DNA of 8,593 bases from Desulfuromonadaceae bacterium (GTDB lineage: Bacteria; Desulfobacterota; Desulfuromonadia; Desulfuromonadales; Geopsychrobacteraceae): assembly GCA_013138655.1 (NCBI GenBank), contig WTCI01000242.1:1-8593 (forward strand), read 5' to 3'. A model generated the notes under the pieces. That model was not told the DNA's origin, did not search any database, and saw only the letters and a program-made list of their open reading frames with translations. Made by a program: the position numbers and the translations under genes. Of this stretch, positions 1 through 6,338 are shown in pieces. Each line of letters opens with the position of its first letter. Position 1 is the first letter of the stretch.

Positions 1-44
1 GCATTCTGCTTGTTACGCTTTACTGCCGATTTATGATTGGCCAC
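1..44 (-). CDS. rpsT: 30S ribosomal protein S20, 5' end only (cut by window edge)
   Basis: Read on the minus strand from a GTG at 42-44, the first 14 complete codons give (M)ANHKSAVKRNKQN. This is the characteristic basic start of ribosomal protein S20, a primary 16S rRNA-binding protein of the small subunit. The start is fixed by an AAGGAG Shine-Dalgarno (minus strand, 53-58) with an 8-base spacer. The remaining roughly 70 codons lie outside the window. The gene is divergent from murJ and has its own strong promoter at 93-121. A non-ATG start is also seen in some other rpsT genes (E. coli uses TTG) and may moderate expression. The short visible length is the only limit on the call. Confidence 0.88.
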   Translation of the reverse strand, partial: MANHKSAVKRNKQN

Positions 45-52
45 GTTCTTTT

Positions 53-58
53 CTCCTT
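53..58 (-). promoter_or_regulatory. Shine-Dalgarno site of rpsT
   Basis: AAGGAG on the minus strand, 8 bases before the GTG at 44. It decides the GTG start of the truncated rpsT gene. Confidence 0.85.
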
Positions 59-92
59 GATTTGTTTATAAACAGACTGACAAAGTGTCGGG

Positions 93-121
93 ATAATAGT
101 TGTGTCATTATCTTCTGTCAA
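93..121 (-). promoter_or_regulatory. sigma70-type promoter for rpsT
   Basis: On the minus strand, TTGACA (116-121, perfect -35) is followed after 17 bases by TATTAT (93-98, five of six matches to the -10 consensus). Transcription would begin near position 86, giving a leader of about 40 bases that holds the AAGGAG site. Near-consensus strength is what a ribosomal protein gene would be expected to have. Confidence 0.8.
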
Positions 122-202
122 GTTAGAAATTGATAATTTCATATAAATTTTATCGTAGCTTCAATCGGTTAACAATTTTAATCTTGGGATTAATTTTCTT
201 AA

Positions 203-1771
203 ATGTCATCGCAGAAAAAAATTGCAGTCGCAACCATGGTGATGGCTTTTGCAACATCACTCAGTCGGGTTGCGGGACTGATCCGAGACGTGATCGTCGC
301 CCGTCTTTTTGGGGCAGGATTTGTCACGGATGCTTTTTTTATGGCGTTTACGATCCCCAACTTGTTGCGACGTTTTTTCGGTGAAGGATCGCTGACCGCG
401 GCATTTGTGCCTATTTTTTCTGAAGTTTTTCATCAGCGTGGCGAAGCTGAAGCGCAACGACTGGCAAACCGCTGTATCTCTCTGTTGCTCCTGGTTATGC
501 TGATTGTCGTAAGTCTCGGGATGCTCTGTTCCCCCTGGATTGTCCAGGGGATTGGCTATGGTTTCAGCGCAGTCGAAGGGAAACTGGAACTGACCAGTCA
601 ATTGAATCGATTGATGTTCCCCTATATCGGTTTCGTCTCATTGCTGGCTCTGGTCACCGGGATTCTTAATGTCCGGGGGCATTTTTTCCTCCCCTCGTTA
701 TCCCCACTTTTCCTCAACCTGACAATGATTCTCAGCGCTCTGTTGCTGGGTCAGCTTTTCGATCAGCCGATATTTGCCCTGGCCGTTGGTGTCCTGGCGG
801 GTGGCCTGGTGCAGTTGCTGGTGCAGTTCCCGGCATTGTTGAAGTATCGTATTCGTTTCCGACTGGATTTCAATTTTCGCGGTGACAGCCAACTGCACAG
901 GGTTATGACCTTGATGTTGCCTGGTATCGCGGGTGTTGCTATCTATCAGATCAACATCATTGTCTCGCGGCTCCTGGCTTCTTTTTTGCCTGAGGGGAGT
1001 GTTTCTTATCTTTATTACGGACAGCGATTGTTTGAATTTCCACAGGGGATTTTTATCGTCTCACTGGCCCAGGCAGCATTGCCCATGATGAGTCAGCAGG
1101 CGGCCGAGAAGGACCATCGTGGGTTGCGACAGTCTTTGGTTTTTGCCCTGACATTGATCAGTATTTTTACCCTGCCGGCCATTCTTGGTCTTATTCTTTG
1201 TGCCACACCGATTTATTCGTTGTTTTTTCATGGTGGGGAATTTGATCAACAGGCCCTGAAAAATACCGCTCTGGCACTGATCTGTTATGCTCCCGGCCTC
1301 CTCTTCGTCGGTTACAGCCGCATTGCTTCGCAGACCTTTTATGCCCTTAAAGACACCCGAACACCGGTTATTATCTCTTTCTGGACACTGCTGGTCAACT
1401 TCTTTGCCGCTCTGCTGCTGATGCGGTTTTATCAGCATCTGGGATTGGCCAGTGCGCTGACGATTGCATCATTTTTTAACGCTGCAGCACTGCTTTGGTT
1501 ATTGAGACGTAAAGTCGGGCCATTATTCCAGAAAGCGCTCTGGGTGCCTTTATTGAAATCACTCCCGGGTTGTCTGTTGATGGTTTTTGTTGTCAGCATT
1601 GTTTTGAGCGGTGCGGACTGGCAACAAACGGGTGAGACCCTCTGGAAGGCCGCTGTGCTTTTTGCCGCAGTTGTCGCTGGTGTTTTGACTTACCTGGGTT
1701 GCTGTCTGGTCTGTGGAATCGATGAGGTTCGTCAGGGCTGGCAGTTGTTACGCGGCCGTCATGCGGGTTAA
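203..1771 (+). CDS. murJ: MurJ, lipid II flippase (MviN family)
   Basis: 522 codons, the usual size for MurJ, an inner-membrane MOP-superfamily transporter that flips lipid-linked peptidoglycan precursor to the periplasmic face. The sequence is hydrophobic throughout, consistent with 14 membrane helices. The family's N-terminal signature is clear: SRVAGLIRD (21-29), FGAG-TDAFF (36-46), NLLRRFFGEG (53-62). By comparison with E. coli MurJ, R22, R28, D43, R56 and E61 match the essential charged residues of the central cavity. R275 in the QRLFEFP segment matches E. coli R270. The ATG at 203 directly follows an in-frame TAA (200-202), so no upstream start is possible. No good Shine-Dalgarno precedes it (ATTTTCTTAA), which suggests modest translation. 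It is divergent from rpsT and convergent with fxsA, and looks monocistronic. I could not fix its promoter; the 158-base upstream gap is AT-rich with several weak candidates. Confidence 0.95.
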   Translation: MSSQKKIAVATMVMAFATSLSRVAGLIRDVIVARLFGAGFVTDAFFMAFTIPNLLRRFFGEGSLTAAFVPIFSEVFHQRGEAEAQRLANRCISLLLLVMLIVVSLGMLCSPWIVQGIGYGFSAVEGKLELTSQLNRLMFPYIGFVSLLALVTGILNVRGHFFLPSLSPLFLNLTMILSALLLGQLFDQPIFALAVGVLAGGLVQLLVQFPALLKYRIRFRLDFNFRGDSQLHRVMTLMLPGIAGVAIYQINIIVSRLLASFLPEGSVSYLYYGQRLFEFPQGIFIVSLAQAALPMMSQQAAEKDHRGLRQSLVFALTLISIFTLPAILGLILCATPIYSLFFHGGEFDQQALKNTALALICYAPGLLFVGYSRIASQTFYALKDTRTPVIISFWTLLVNFFAALLLMRFYQHLGLASALTIASFFNAAALLWLLRRKVGPLFQKALWVPLLKSLPGCLLMVFVVSIVLSGADWQQTGETLWKAAVLFAAVVAGVLTYLGCCLVCGIDEVRQGWQLLRGRHAG

Positions 1772-1815
1772 TCTCGATGAAAGTAACCGGAGTTACCGCT
1801 CAATATGCTGCTCGG

Positions 1816-1872
1816 GTTTTTGCCGGGGATTGGCTGCTTGACTTTGCCGCAGCCATTCCCCGGATCAAAAAC
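1816..1872. repeat. large imperfect hairpin between convergent murJ and fxsA
   Basis: CCGGGGATTGGCTGC (1823-1837) pairs with GCAGCCATTCCCCGG (1849-1863) over 15 positions with one mismatch and an 11-base loop. Beyond a two-base bulge (1864-1865), GTTTTTG (1816-1822) pairs with CAAAAAC (1866-1872). The outer arm reaches into the last codons of fxsA. It probably forms at the 3' ends of both transcripts. Neither strand has a U-tract after the stem, because the T- and A-runs sit inside the stem base. It is therefore not a canonical intrinsic terminator; it may protect the 3' end or help factor-dependent termination. Confidence 0.6.
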
Positions 1873-2257
1873 GACCGATGTGAATTTCGCCCCGTTGTAT
1901 TTTCTTTTCCAGCCAGTTTTGTAATGTCCCTTTAAAAATCTTTCTAGTGGCCGGCGTTAACAGGCAGAAGCCGATCAGGTCAGTACAGAAGCCGGGAGTC
2001 AGCAACAGCAGACCGCCGGCAAGGATCATTGCGCCGTCAATCATTTCCACGGCGGGGACACGACCCTCGTTTAAATCCTGTTGAATTCTGTTGATCAGGT
2101 TGAGCCCTTGGCTTTTTGTCAGGTAGGCACCGGCAACTCCGGTGATAAATATTAAGGTGACGGTGGCGCCGACACCAATCTGTCGACCGGCTTCAATGAG
2201 TACATATAGCTCAATTATCGGCACCAGGGTGAAGAGAATGAGAAGTTTTATAAACAT
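1865..2257 (-). CDS. fxsA: FxsA family inner-membrane protein
   Basis: 130 codons. The layout fits the FxsA family: an N-terminal hydrophobic helix (about 3-22) with the P13-x-x-E16 motif, a second helix (about 28-46), a polar stretch containing QGLNLINRIQQDLNEG (50-65), a third hydrophobic region (about 75-100) carrying LTPGFCTD (86-93), and a short basic tail. E. coli FxsA, about 158 residues, is known only because its overproduction relieves F-plasmid exclusion of phage T7; its biochemical role is unknown. This version lacks the long charged, glycine-rich tail of the E. coli protein. The ATG at 2257 has no strong Shine-Dalgarno, and the ATG 16 bases upstream is out of frame. The upstream minus-strand DNA is very AT-rich. 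The gene lies behind mazG but 259 bases away, so it is probably transcribed separately. Confidence 0.9.
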   Translation of the reverse strand: MFIKLLILFTLVPIIELYVLIEAGRQIGVGATVTLIFITGVAGAYLTKSQGLNLINRIQQDLNEGRVPAVEMIDGAMILAGGLLLLTPGFCTDLIGFCLLTPATRKIFKGTLQNWLEKKIQRGEIHIGRF

Positions 2258-2385
2258 GATCAGGCACTTTCATAAAAAAGTATAAATTAAAAAAATTCGC
2301 TATCTGGTATCCGCCATTTTTAAACGACATAAAATCGTAAGTATATGAAATAACATGATAAACTTTAGTGCCTAAAAAGTAAGCA
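2258..2385. other. AT-rich intergenic stretch upstream of fxsA
   Basis: This stretch is clearly richer in A and T than the surrounding genes, with runs such as ATAAAAAAGTATAAATTAAA (2272-2291). It holds no credible coding frame. The fxsA promoter must lie here or just beyond: TATACT on the minus strand close to the gene is a possible -10, but no convincing -35 matches it. A seven-base inverted repeat, AGGCACT (2262-2268) and AGTGCCT (2367-2373), brackets the region. Confidence 0.45.
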
Positions 2386-2435
2386 AGTAGCAGGGGAGCG
2401 CGGGGTTTACCGACCTTGAACTTTTCTTAACAGGG

Positions 2436-2469
2436 TTATGAACAAGTTATGCACAGTTTTTGTGGAAGA
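2436..2469. promoter_or_regulatory. cluster of three DnaA-box-like motifs
   Basis: TTATGCACA (2447-2455) fits the relaxed DnaA box TTWTNCACA. TTATGAACA (2436-2444) is 11 bases upstream, about one helical turn, and matches the strict box TTATCCACA at seven of nine positions. TCTTCCACA on the minus strand (2461-2469) also matches at seven of nine. The cluster lies in the fxsA-mazG gap about 50 bases from the AT-rich stretch. It could be a DnaA-controlled regulatory site or part of an origin-like region. One TTWTNCACA match by chance in a window this size is unremarkable; the phased grouping is the reason for listing it. Confidence 0.4.
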
Positions 2470-2474
2470 TCCCT

Positions 2475-2493
2475 AAAACCGATTGTTTTTCGG
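2475..2493 (-). terminator. weak hairpin with T-run downstream of mazG
   Basis: Read on the minus strand, CCGA-AAAACAA-TCGG is followed by TTTT, starting about 24 bases after the mazG stop. The stem is only four base pairs, so this is a weak candidate for the end of the mazG transcript. Confidence 0.3.
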
Positions 2494-2516
2494 CAACTTC
2501 AGGATTCGACACCTTA

Positions 2517-3212
2517 TTACAGGTTATTTTCTGAGTCAATTTCAGCAATGAGCTGAGTGGTTTTTTTTCTGAGCAGGTCTTCACTGTCGAGACCAATGGT
2601 TGTGGTGAGTTGTACCAGAGCAAAGAGGACTTTGGCCAGTTCATCTTCTAGCGCCGGTTTCATCGCTTGATCACTGGAGAGTGAAGGGCGTACCCGGTGG
2701 AGTTGCAGGATTATTTGATCAACCAGTTCACAGGGGGAGAGACATGGGAGTGTTTTTACAGTTTTAGACGCCCTTTTTAAAGCTGGAAGAGTTTTCGGCA
2801 GGCGTTGCGCCAGTTTGTTTGATTGGCCTCGTGCCGCACGCTCCTGTTGTTTAATTTCTTCCCAGCGCTCTTCTTGTCCGGTGTGGCCGGCGTCTGAAAA
2901 AATATGCGGATGGCGGCGGATTAACTTTTGACTGATTGATTGTGCGACATCGGAGAGTGAGAATTCGTTTCGTTCACTGAAAATCTGTGCTTGAAAAACG
3001 ACCTGAAGCAAGAGGTCTCCAAGTTCATCGCAGATTTCCCGAGGCTCTTCATTATCTATCGCTTCCAGCAACTCGTAGGTTTCTTCCAGGATATGTTTTT
3101 TAAGGCTCTCAGGCGTTTGTTCGCGGTCCCAGTGACAGCCTTGCGGGGAACGGAGTAACGCCATAATGGCAACCAGGTTTTGAAGGGCATCTTGCTGGTT
3201 TTCAGCAGCCAT
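2517..3212 (-). CDS. mazG: MazG-family nucleoside triphosphate pyrophosphohydrolase, degenerate C-terminal domain
   Basis: 231 codons from the ATG at 3210-3212. MazG hydrolyses NTPs and dNTPs to the monophosphate and pyrophosphate, with Mg2+ held by an EExxE...ExxD motif. The N-terminal domain is intact: CHWDREQT (26-33), EETYE (43-47), ELGD (63-66), RRHPHIF (99-105). The link WEEIKQQE and the LPALKRA segment also match the family. The second domain keeps its outline (LVDQIILQLHRV; EDELAKVLFALVQL) but has lost the motif: the expected EExxE reads as LQLHR and ExGD reads as ELAK. The protein also ends about 30 residues short of E. coli MazG. The start is set by AAAGGA eight bases upstream; a TTG 36 bases further upstream has no ribosome binding site. 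The gene is divergent from the yceD operon. The family call is firm; which domain is active here is open. Confidence 0.9.
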   Translation of the reverse strand: MAAENQQDALQNLVAIMALLRSPQGCHWDREQTPESLKKHILEETYELLEAIDNEEPREICDELGDLLLQVVFQAQIFSERNEFSLSDVAQSISQKLIRRHPHIFSDAGHTGQEERWEEIKQQERAARGQSNKLAQRLPKTLPALKRASKTVKTLPCLSPCELVDQIILQLHRVRPSLSSDQAMKPALEDELAKVLFALVQLTTTIGLDSEDLLRKKTTQLIAEIDSENNL

Positions 3213-3389
3213 TTGAGAAGTCCTTTTGCTGGGATTGAAGGTATTCAAAATCGTGCGTCTTGGTCACTGTCCATGGTATTAAATATCGTACTTATCAATA
3301 GCATTTTTCACGCGAAAAAAACTTGCAAATGACCTTATGGTGAGCTAATAAACTCGCCGTTCTCTGTCGAATATGACAGCCCTTTTCCC

Positions 3390-3417
3390 TTGACATGGTT
3401 GAAGCACTCTTTATAAT
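3390..3417 (+). promoter_or_regulatory. consensus sigma70 promoter of the yceD-rpmF-plsX-fab operon
   Basis: TTGACA (3390-3395) and TATAAT (3412-3417) both match the consensus perfectly, with a 16-base spacer. Transcription should begin near 3424, leaving a leader of about 20 bases that contains the GGAG site of yceD (3433-3436). This is the strongest promoter candidate in the window and suits a housekeeping operon. Confidence 0.87.
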
Positions 3418-3432
3418 GTTCACTTTTGCTCT

Positions 3433-3446
3433 GGAGCTGACCGTTG
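3433..3446 (+). promoter_or_regulatory. Shine-Dalgarno and TTG start of yceD
   Basis: GGAG (3433-3436) lies seven bases before a TTG codon (3444-3446), and no ATG or GTG is available at a suitable distance. The next in-frame ATG is at residue 30, inside the conserved domain, so TTG is the supported start. Confidence 0.72.
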
Positions 3447-4007
3447 CGTCTCAGGTTGCAAGATATAGAAGATGGTCCTCTGAAAAAAGAGCTTTATTGC
3501 TCACCATCCGAATTTCCTGTTTTGCGGGGGATGGAAGAGCGCCATGAAGCCCGTTTTTGTGATCCGCTTTTTTTTCAGCTGCGAGTTCAGAAATCCGGAC
3601 AGATTGTTGAAGTAGATGGTCAGCTGACTGCTGAAGTAGAGCTTTCTTGTGGTCGCTGTTTGCAACCTTATGAGCAACGGATTACGGGAGCTTTTTCCCT
3701 GACATTTACTCCTCACCCTAGTGCCGAGGAAGTTCTTGATGGTCGTGAAGGGGATGAGGTTGAACTGGAAACTGATGAGCTCGGTCTGGTTTATTATCAG
3801 GACGATTTCATTGATCTGCTGCATCCTTTGCAAGATCAGCTGGTCATGGCTCTACCGATCAACGCACTCTGCAGTGAGGATTGTTTGGGTCTGTGTCCGA
3901 AGTGTGGTGCTGATCTGAATCACGAGACCTGTGATTGCGTTAAAAAGCCATTTAATAATAGATTTTCCGCGCTGGCCGGAATCAAATTTAATTCATCTGA
4001 AAATTAG
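3444..4007 (+). CDS. yceD: YceD/DUF177 family protein, cysteine-rich
   Basis: 187 codons from a TTG start. The DUF177 core is recognisable: the CGRC knuckle (69-72, ELSCGRCLQPYE) and DFIDLLHPLQDQLVMALP (121-138), followed by a cysteine cluster at residues 143, 147, 151, 154, 163 and 165 (CSEDCLGLCPKCG then CDC). The family almost always precedes rpmF and is linked to 23S rRNA accumulation in plants and some bacteria; its molecular action is unsettled. The CPKCG-type knuckles suggest bound zinc or another metal, which is inference. The first gene of the operon, it sits just behind the consensus promoter, with 74 bases to rpmF. The product is expected to be cytoplasmic; no signal peptide or membrane helix is seen. 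Confidence 0.9.
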   Translation: MRLRLQDIEDGPLKKELYCSPSEFPVLRGMEERHEARFCDPLFFQLRVQKSGQIVEVDGQLTAEVELSCGRCLQPYEQRITGAFSLTFTPHPSAEEVLDGREGDEVELETDELGLVYYQDDFIDLLHPLQDQLVMALPINALCSEDCLGLCPKCGADLNHETCDCVKKPFNNRFSALAGIKFNSSEN

Positions 4008-4014
4008 GGACACG

Positions 4015-4028
4015 CAGGCATTTGCCTG
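4015..4028 (+). repeat. palindrome in the yceD-rpmF gap
   Basis: CAGGCATTTGCCTG is two perfect six-base arms around TT. In RNA it would form a five-pair stem with a four-base loop shortly after the yceD stop. No T-run follows, so it is not a terminator; it could mark a processing or stabilising site before rpmF. Confidence 0.45.
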
Positions 4029-4081
4029 ATCCATCAACATGACGCTGAACGTGGATGTTCGGTTGTAAGGAGATAATCAAA

Positions 4082-4264
4082 ATGGCAGTACCTAAAGGTA
4101 AAATTTCCAAGTCGAAAAAAAATATGCGGCGTGCTCACGATGCCGTTTCTGCTCCCGGAATTTCCATCTGTCAGCAATGTCAGGAGCCTAAGCAGCCGCA
4201 CCGCGTTTGTGCTAACTGCGGTACCTATAAAGGCAAAGAAGTCATCAGTAGCGACGAAATCTAG
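4082..4264 (+). CDS. rpmF: 50S ribosomal protein L32
   Basis: 60 codons, the standard size. The start [20 protein letters not shown] is the bacterial L32 signature. C30-x2-C33 and C43-x2-C46 form the four-cysteine zinc ribbon of the C+ type; zinc-free paralogues lack these cysteines. L32 sits on the large subunit near the peptidyl-transferase region. The start is the ATG at 4082, set by AAGGAG with a nine-base spacer. A longer reading from 4055 would put the ribosome binding site inside the gene and does not fit the family N-terminus. It is the second gene of the operon, with 17 bases to plsX. Confidence 0.97.
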   Translation: MAVPKGKISKSKKNMRRAHDAVSAPGISICQQCQEPKQPHRVCANCGTYKGKEVISSDEI

Positions 4265-4281
4265 ATCGGTTCAAATTGAAT

Positions 4282-5268
4282 ATGGTGTCGAAGATTGCTG
4301 TTGATGCAATGGGTGGGGATAATTCACCGGTTGCGGAAATCGCCGGAGCTGTCACTGCCTGTCGGCAATGGGGCTATGAGATTATTCTCGTTGGCGATAC
4401 TGAGAAAATTGCCGCGGAGCTGAAAAAACATCGCACTGAAGGTTTGGGGTTGCGTATTCATCATGCCAGTCAGGTTATCGGCATGGAGGACTCGGCTTCT
4501 GATGCTGTGCGAAAAAAGAAAGACTCTTCAATTCGGGTCGCTTTCGATCTGGTGAAACAGGGGGAAGCTGACGCGGTAGTGAGTGCCGGAAATTCCGGTG
4601 CCATTATGGCCGCCGGAATGGTCGTACTGCGCCGCGTTAAGGGGATCGATCGTCCGGCAATTGGGACCCTGATACCGAACCTGAAGGACCAGACCATGGT
4701 TCTTGATATGGGTGCCAATGTTGAGTGTAAGCCGAATAACCTTTACCAATTTGCGGTTATGGGGAGTCTCTATGTTGAGCATGTTCTCGGCAAGGTAAAA
4801 CCGCGTGTCGGACTTCTCTCTAACGGTTCCGAGGAAAAAAAGGGGAACGAGCTGACCCGTGAAACCCATCTGCTGCTTAAAGATTCTCATCTGAATTATA
4901 TTGGTTATGTCGAGGGTGGAGACGTTTACAATGGTTCCGTCGATGTTGTCGTTTGCGACGGCTTCGTCGGCAATATTCTCCTCAAGGTTTCAGAAGGCCT
5001 CGCTGTGGCCGTCGGTACCATGCTGCGGCGTGAAATTCAGAGTCGCTTCTGGGCCAGGGTGGGTTATCTGTTGAGTCGACCGGCTTTTAAGTCATTTAAG
5101 CAGAAAATCAATCCCGCGGAATATGGTGGTGCCCTACTGCTCGGGATAGCAGGAACCGGAGTTATTTGCCACGGCAGTTCCGATCCTGTGGCCATCAGCA
5201 TTGCTATCCGCCAGGCGAGTGAGTTTGCCAAGATTCGAATAGAAGAACGGTTGGCTGAGCTTTTCTGA
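4282..5268 (+). CDS. plsX: PlsX, phosphate acyltransferase
   Basis: 328 codons from the ATG at 4282. PlsX converts acyl-ACP and phosphate to acyl-phosphate, which PlsY then uses to acylate glycerol-3-phosphate, the first step of phospholipid assembly; it is a peripheral membrane enzyme. Family blocks in order: AVDAMGGD (6-13), SAGNSGA (101-107), RPAIGTLIP (124-132), [10 protein letters not shown] (140-149), CDGFVGN (225-231), EYGGALLLG (280-288), CHGSS (296-300). Length is typical. A TTG two codons upstream (4276) and a GTG one codon downstream are alternative starts. None has a good Shine-Dalgarno, so translation probably depends on coupling to rpmF 17 bases upstream. Function is certain; the exact start is not. 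Confidence 0.95.
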   Translation: MVSKIAVDAMGGDNSPVAEIAGAVTACRQWGYEIILVGDTEKIAAELKKHRTEGLGLRIHHASQVIGMEDSASDAVRKKKDSSIRVAFDLVKQGEADAVVSAGNSGAIMAAGMVVLRRVKGIDRPAIGTLIPNLKDQTMVLDMGANVECKPNNLYQFAVMGSLYVEHVLGKVKPRVGLLSNGSEEKKGNELTRETHLLLKDSHLNYIGYVEGGDVYNGSVDVVVCDGFVGNILLKVSEGLAVAVGTMLRREIQSRFWARVGYLLSRPAFKSFKQKINPAEYGGALLLGIAGTGVICHGSSDPVAISIAIRQASEFAKIRIEERLAELF

Positions 5269-5284
5269 TTTCTTATTTGTGCAA

Positions 5285-5319
5285 AACTGTTGGATCTCTC
5301 AGATTAAGGAGAAACAGTT
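5285..5319 (+). promoter_or_regulatory. possible translation-control hairpin at the fabH ribosome binding site
   Basis: AACTGTT (5285-5291) pairs with AACAGTT (5313-5319), which ends immediately before the fabH ATG. Inside it, TCTC (5295-5298) pairs with GAGA (5309-5312), covering part of the AAGGAG site (5306-5311). The loop is ten bases and the left side has a three-base bulge. If formed, it would partly hide the ribosome binding site. Confidence 0.35.
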
Positions 5320-6297
5320 ATGAGGGCTCGTGTTATTGGAACAGGATCTTATCTCCCGGAAAAGGTGCTGACCAATCTTGATCTGGAAAAGATGGTCGAT
5401 ACGAATAATGAGTGGATCGTAGCGCGTACCGGTATTGAGGAACGGCGCATCGCCGCCGACAATGAATCAACTTCGGATATGGCAACCAAGGCCGCACAGC
5501 GTGCTTTGGAGATGGCCGGAGTATCAGCTGAAGAGGTTGATATGATTGTCATGGGGACCATTACCGGCGATCATCCCTGGCCGGCGACTGCTTGTATCGT
5601 TCAAGCTAATCTTGGAGCTAAAAACGCCTATGCTTACGATGTGTCAGCAGCTTGTAGTGGTTTTCTTTACGCATTATCCGCTGCCAGCGACTATTTGACC
5701 TCGAGGCGTGGTAAAAAAGCTCTGGTCATCGGTGCTGAAGCCATGAGCCGGATCGTTGACTGGACCGATCGTAATACCTGCGTCCTCTTTGGGGATGGTG
5801 CCGGGGCTATTTTGCTTGAAGCCCAAGAGGGTGAGTCCGGGGTGCTTTCCTGTCATCTGTATTCTGACGGCAATTACTTTGACCTGCTTTGTCAACCGGG
5901 GTTTGGTACTAAAATTCCTGCATCCATTGCCGGAATTGAGGAAAAGCTACCGTATCTGAAAATGCAGGGTAACGAGGTTTTTAAGATCGCGGTTCGTTCC
6001 TTGACGGCTGTTTCCAAGGAAGCGCTTAAAGCGAACGGGATGACCAGTGAAGATGTCACTTGGTTTGTCCCTCACCAAGCTAATCTGCGTATTCTGGAGG
6101 CGGTAACCAAACGCCTCAAGCTTGTCGACGAGCAATGCTTTATCAATGTCAATAAATACGGGAACACCTCCGGGGCAACCATCCCGGTGGCCCTCGATGA
6201 AATCAATCGCCAAGGGAAGTTTAAAGAGGGTGATACAATTCTGATGGCCGCTTTTGGTGGCGGCTTCACCTGGGGCTCTTCGATTATTCGTTGGTAA
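5320..6297 (+). CDS. fabH: FabH, beta-ketoacyl-ACP synthase III
   Basis: 325 codons. FabH starts each fatty-acid chain by condensing an acyl-CoA with malonyl-ACP in the cytoplasm. The Cys-His-Asn triad is present: C112 in DVSAACSGF, H252 in VPHQAN, N282 in NKYGNTSGA. W32 and R36 (NNEWIVARTG) match the CoA-stacking residues of E. coli FabH, and GFGGGFTWGS-like sequence closes the protein (AFGGGFTWGS, 311-320). The spot held by Phe87 in E. coli is Trp87 here (HPWPATAC), which should keep the primer pocket narrow. AAGGAG with an eight-base spacer fixes the ATG. It lies 51 bases behind plsX and 41 before fabD, inside the same operon. Confidence 0.97.
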   Translation: MRARVIGTGSYLPEKVLTNLDLEKMVDTNNEWIVARTGIEERRIAADNESTSDMATKAAQRALEMAGVSAEEVDMIVMGTITGDHPWPATACIVQANLGAKNAYAYDVSAACSGFLYALSAASDYLTSRRGKKALVIGAEAMSRIVDWTDRNTCVLFGDGAGAILLEAQEGESGVLSCHLYSDGNYFDLLCQPGFGTKIPASIAGIEEKLPYLKMQGNEVFKIAVRSLTAVSKEALKANGMTSEDVTWFVPHQANLRILEAVTKRLKLVDEQCFINVNKYGNTSGATIPVALDEINRQGKFKEGDTILMAAFGGGFTWGSSIIRW

Positions 6298-6338
6298 GCG
6301 CGAAATTCAGACATACGTTATACACGGGGCAGTAACCG

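Noticed and set aside
130..384. 84-codon frame overlapping the murJ start
   Set aside because: It runs out of frame over the conserved MurJ N-terminus and has no Shine-Dalgarno; a shadow of murJ.
1761..1841. Short frame starting with an ATG that overlaps the end of murJ
   Set aside because: 26 residues ending inside the hairpin, no ribosome binding site, no recognisable product.
2447..2644. 65-codon minus-strand frame at the 3' end of mazG
   Set aside because: Overlaps mazG in another frame and runs through the DnaA-box-like cluster; no signature and no start signal.
3213..3248. TTG start extending mazG by 12 codons
   Set aside because: No Shine-Dalgarno lies before it. AAAGGA eight bases before the ATG at 3212 and the family N-terminus support the shorter form.
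4055..4081. Upstream ATG extending rpmF by nine codons
   Set aside because: It would place the strong AAGGAG inside the gene, and L32 proteins start at the downstream ATG.
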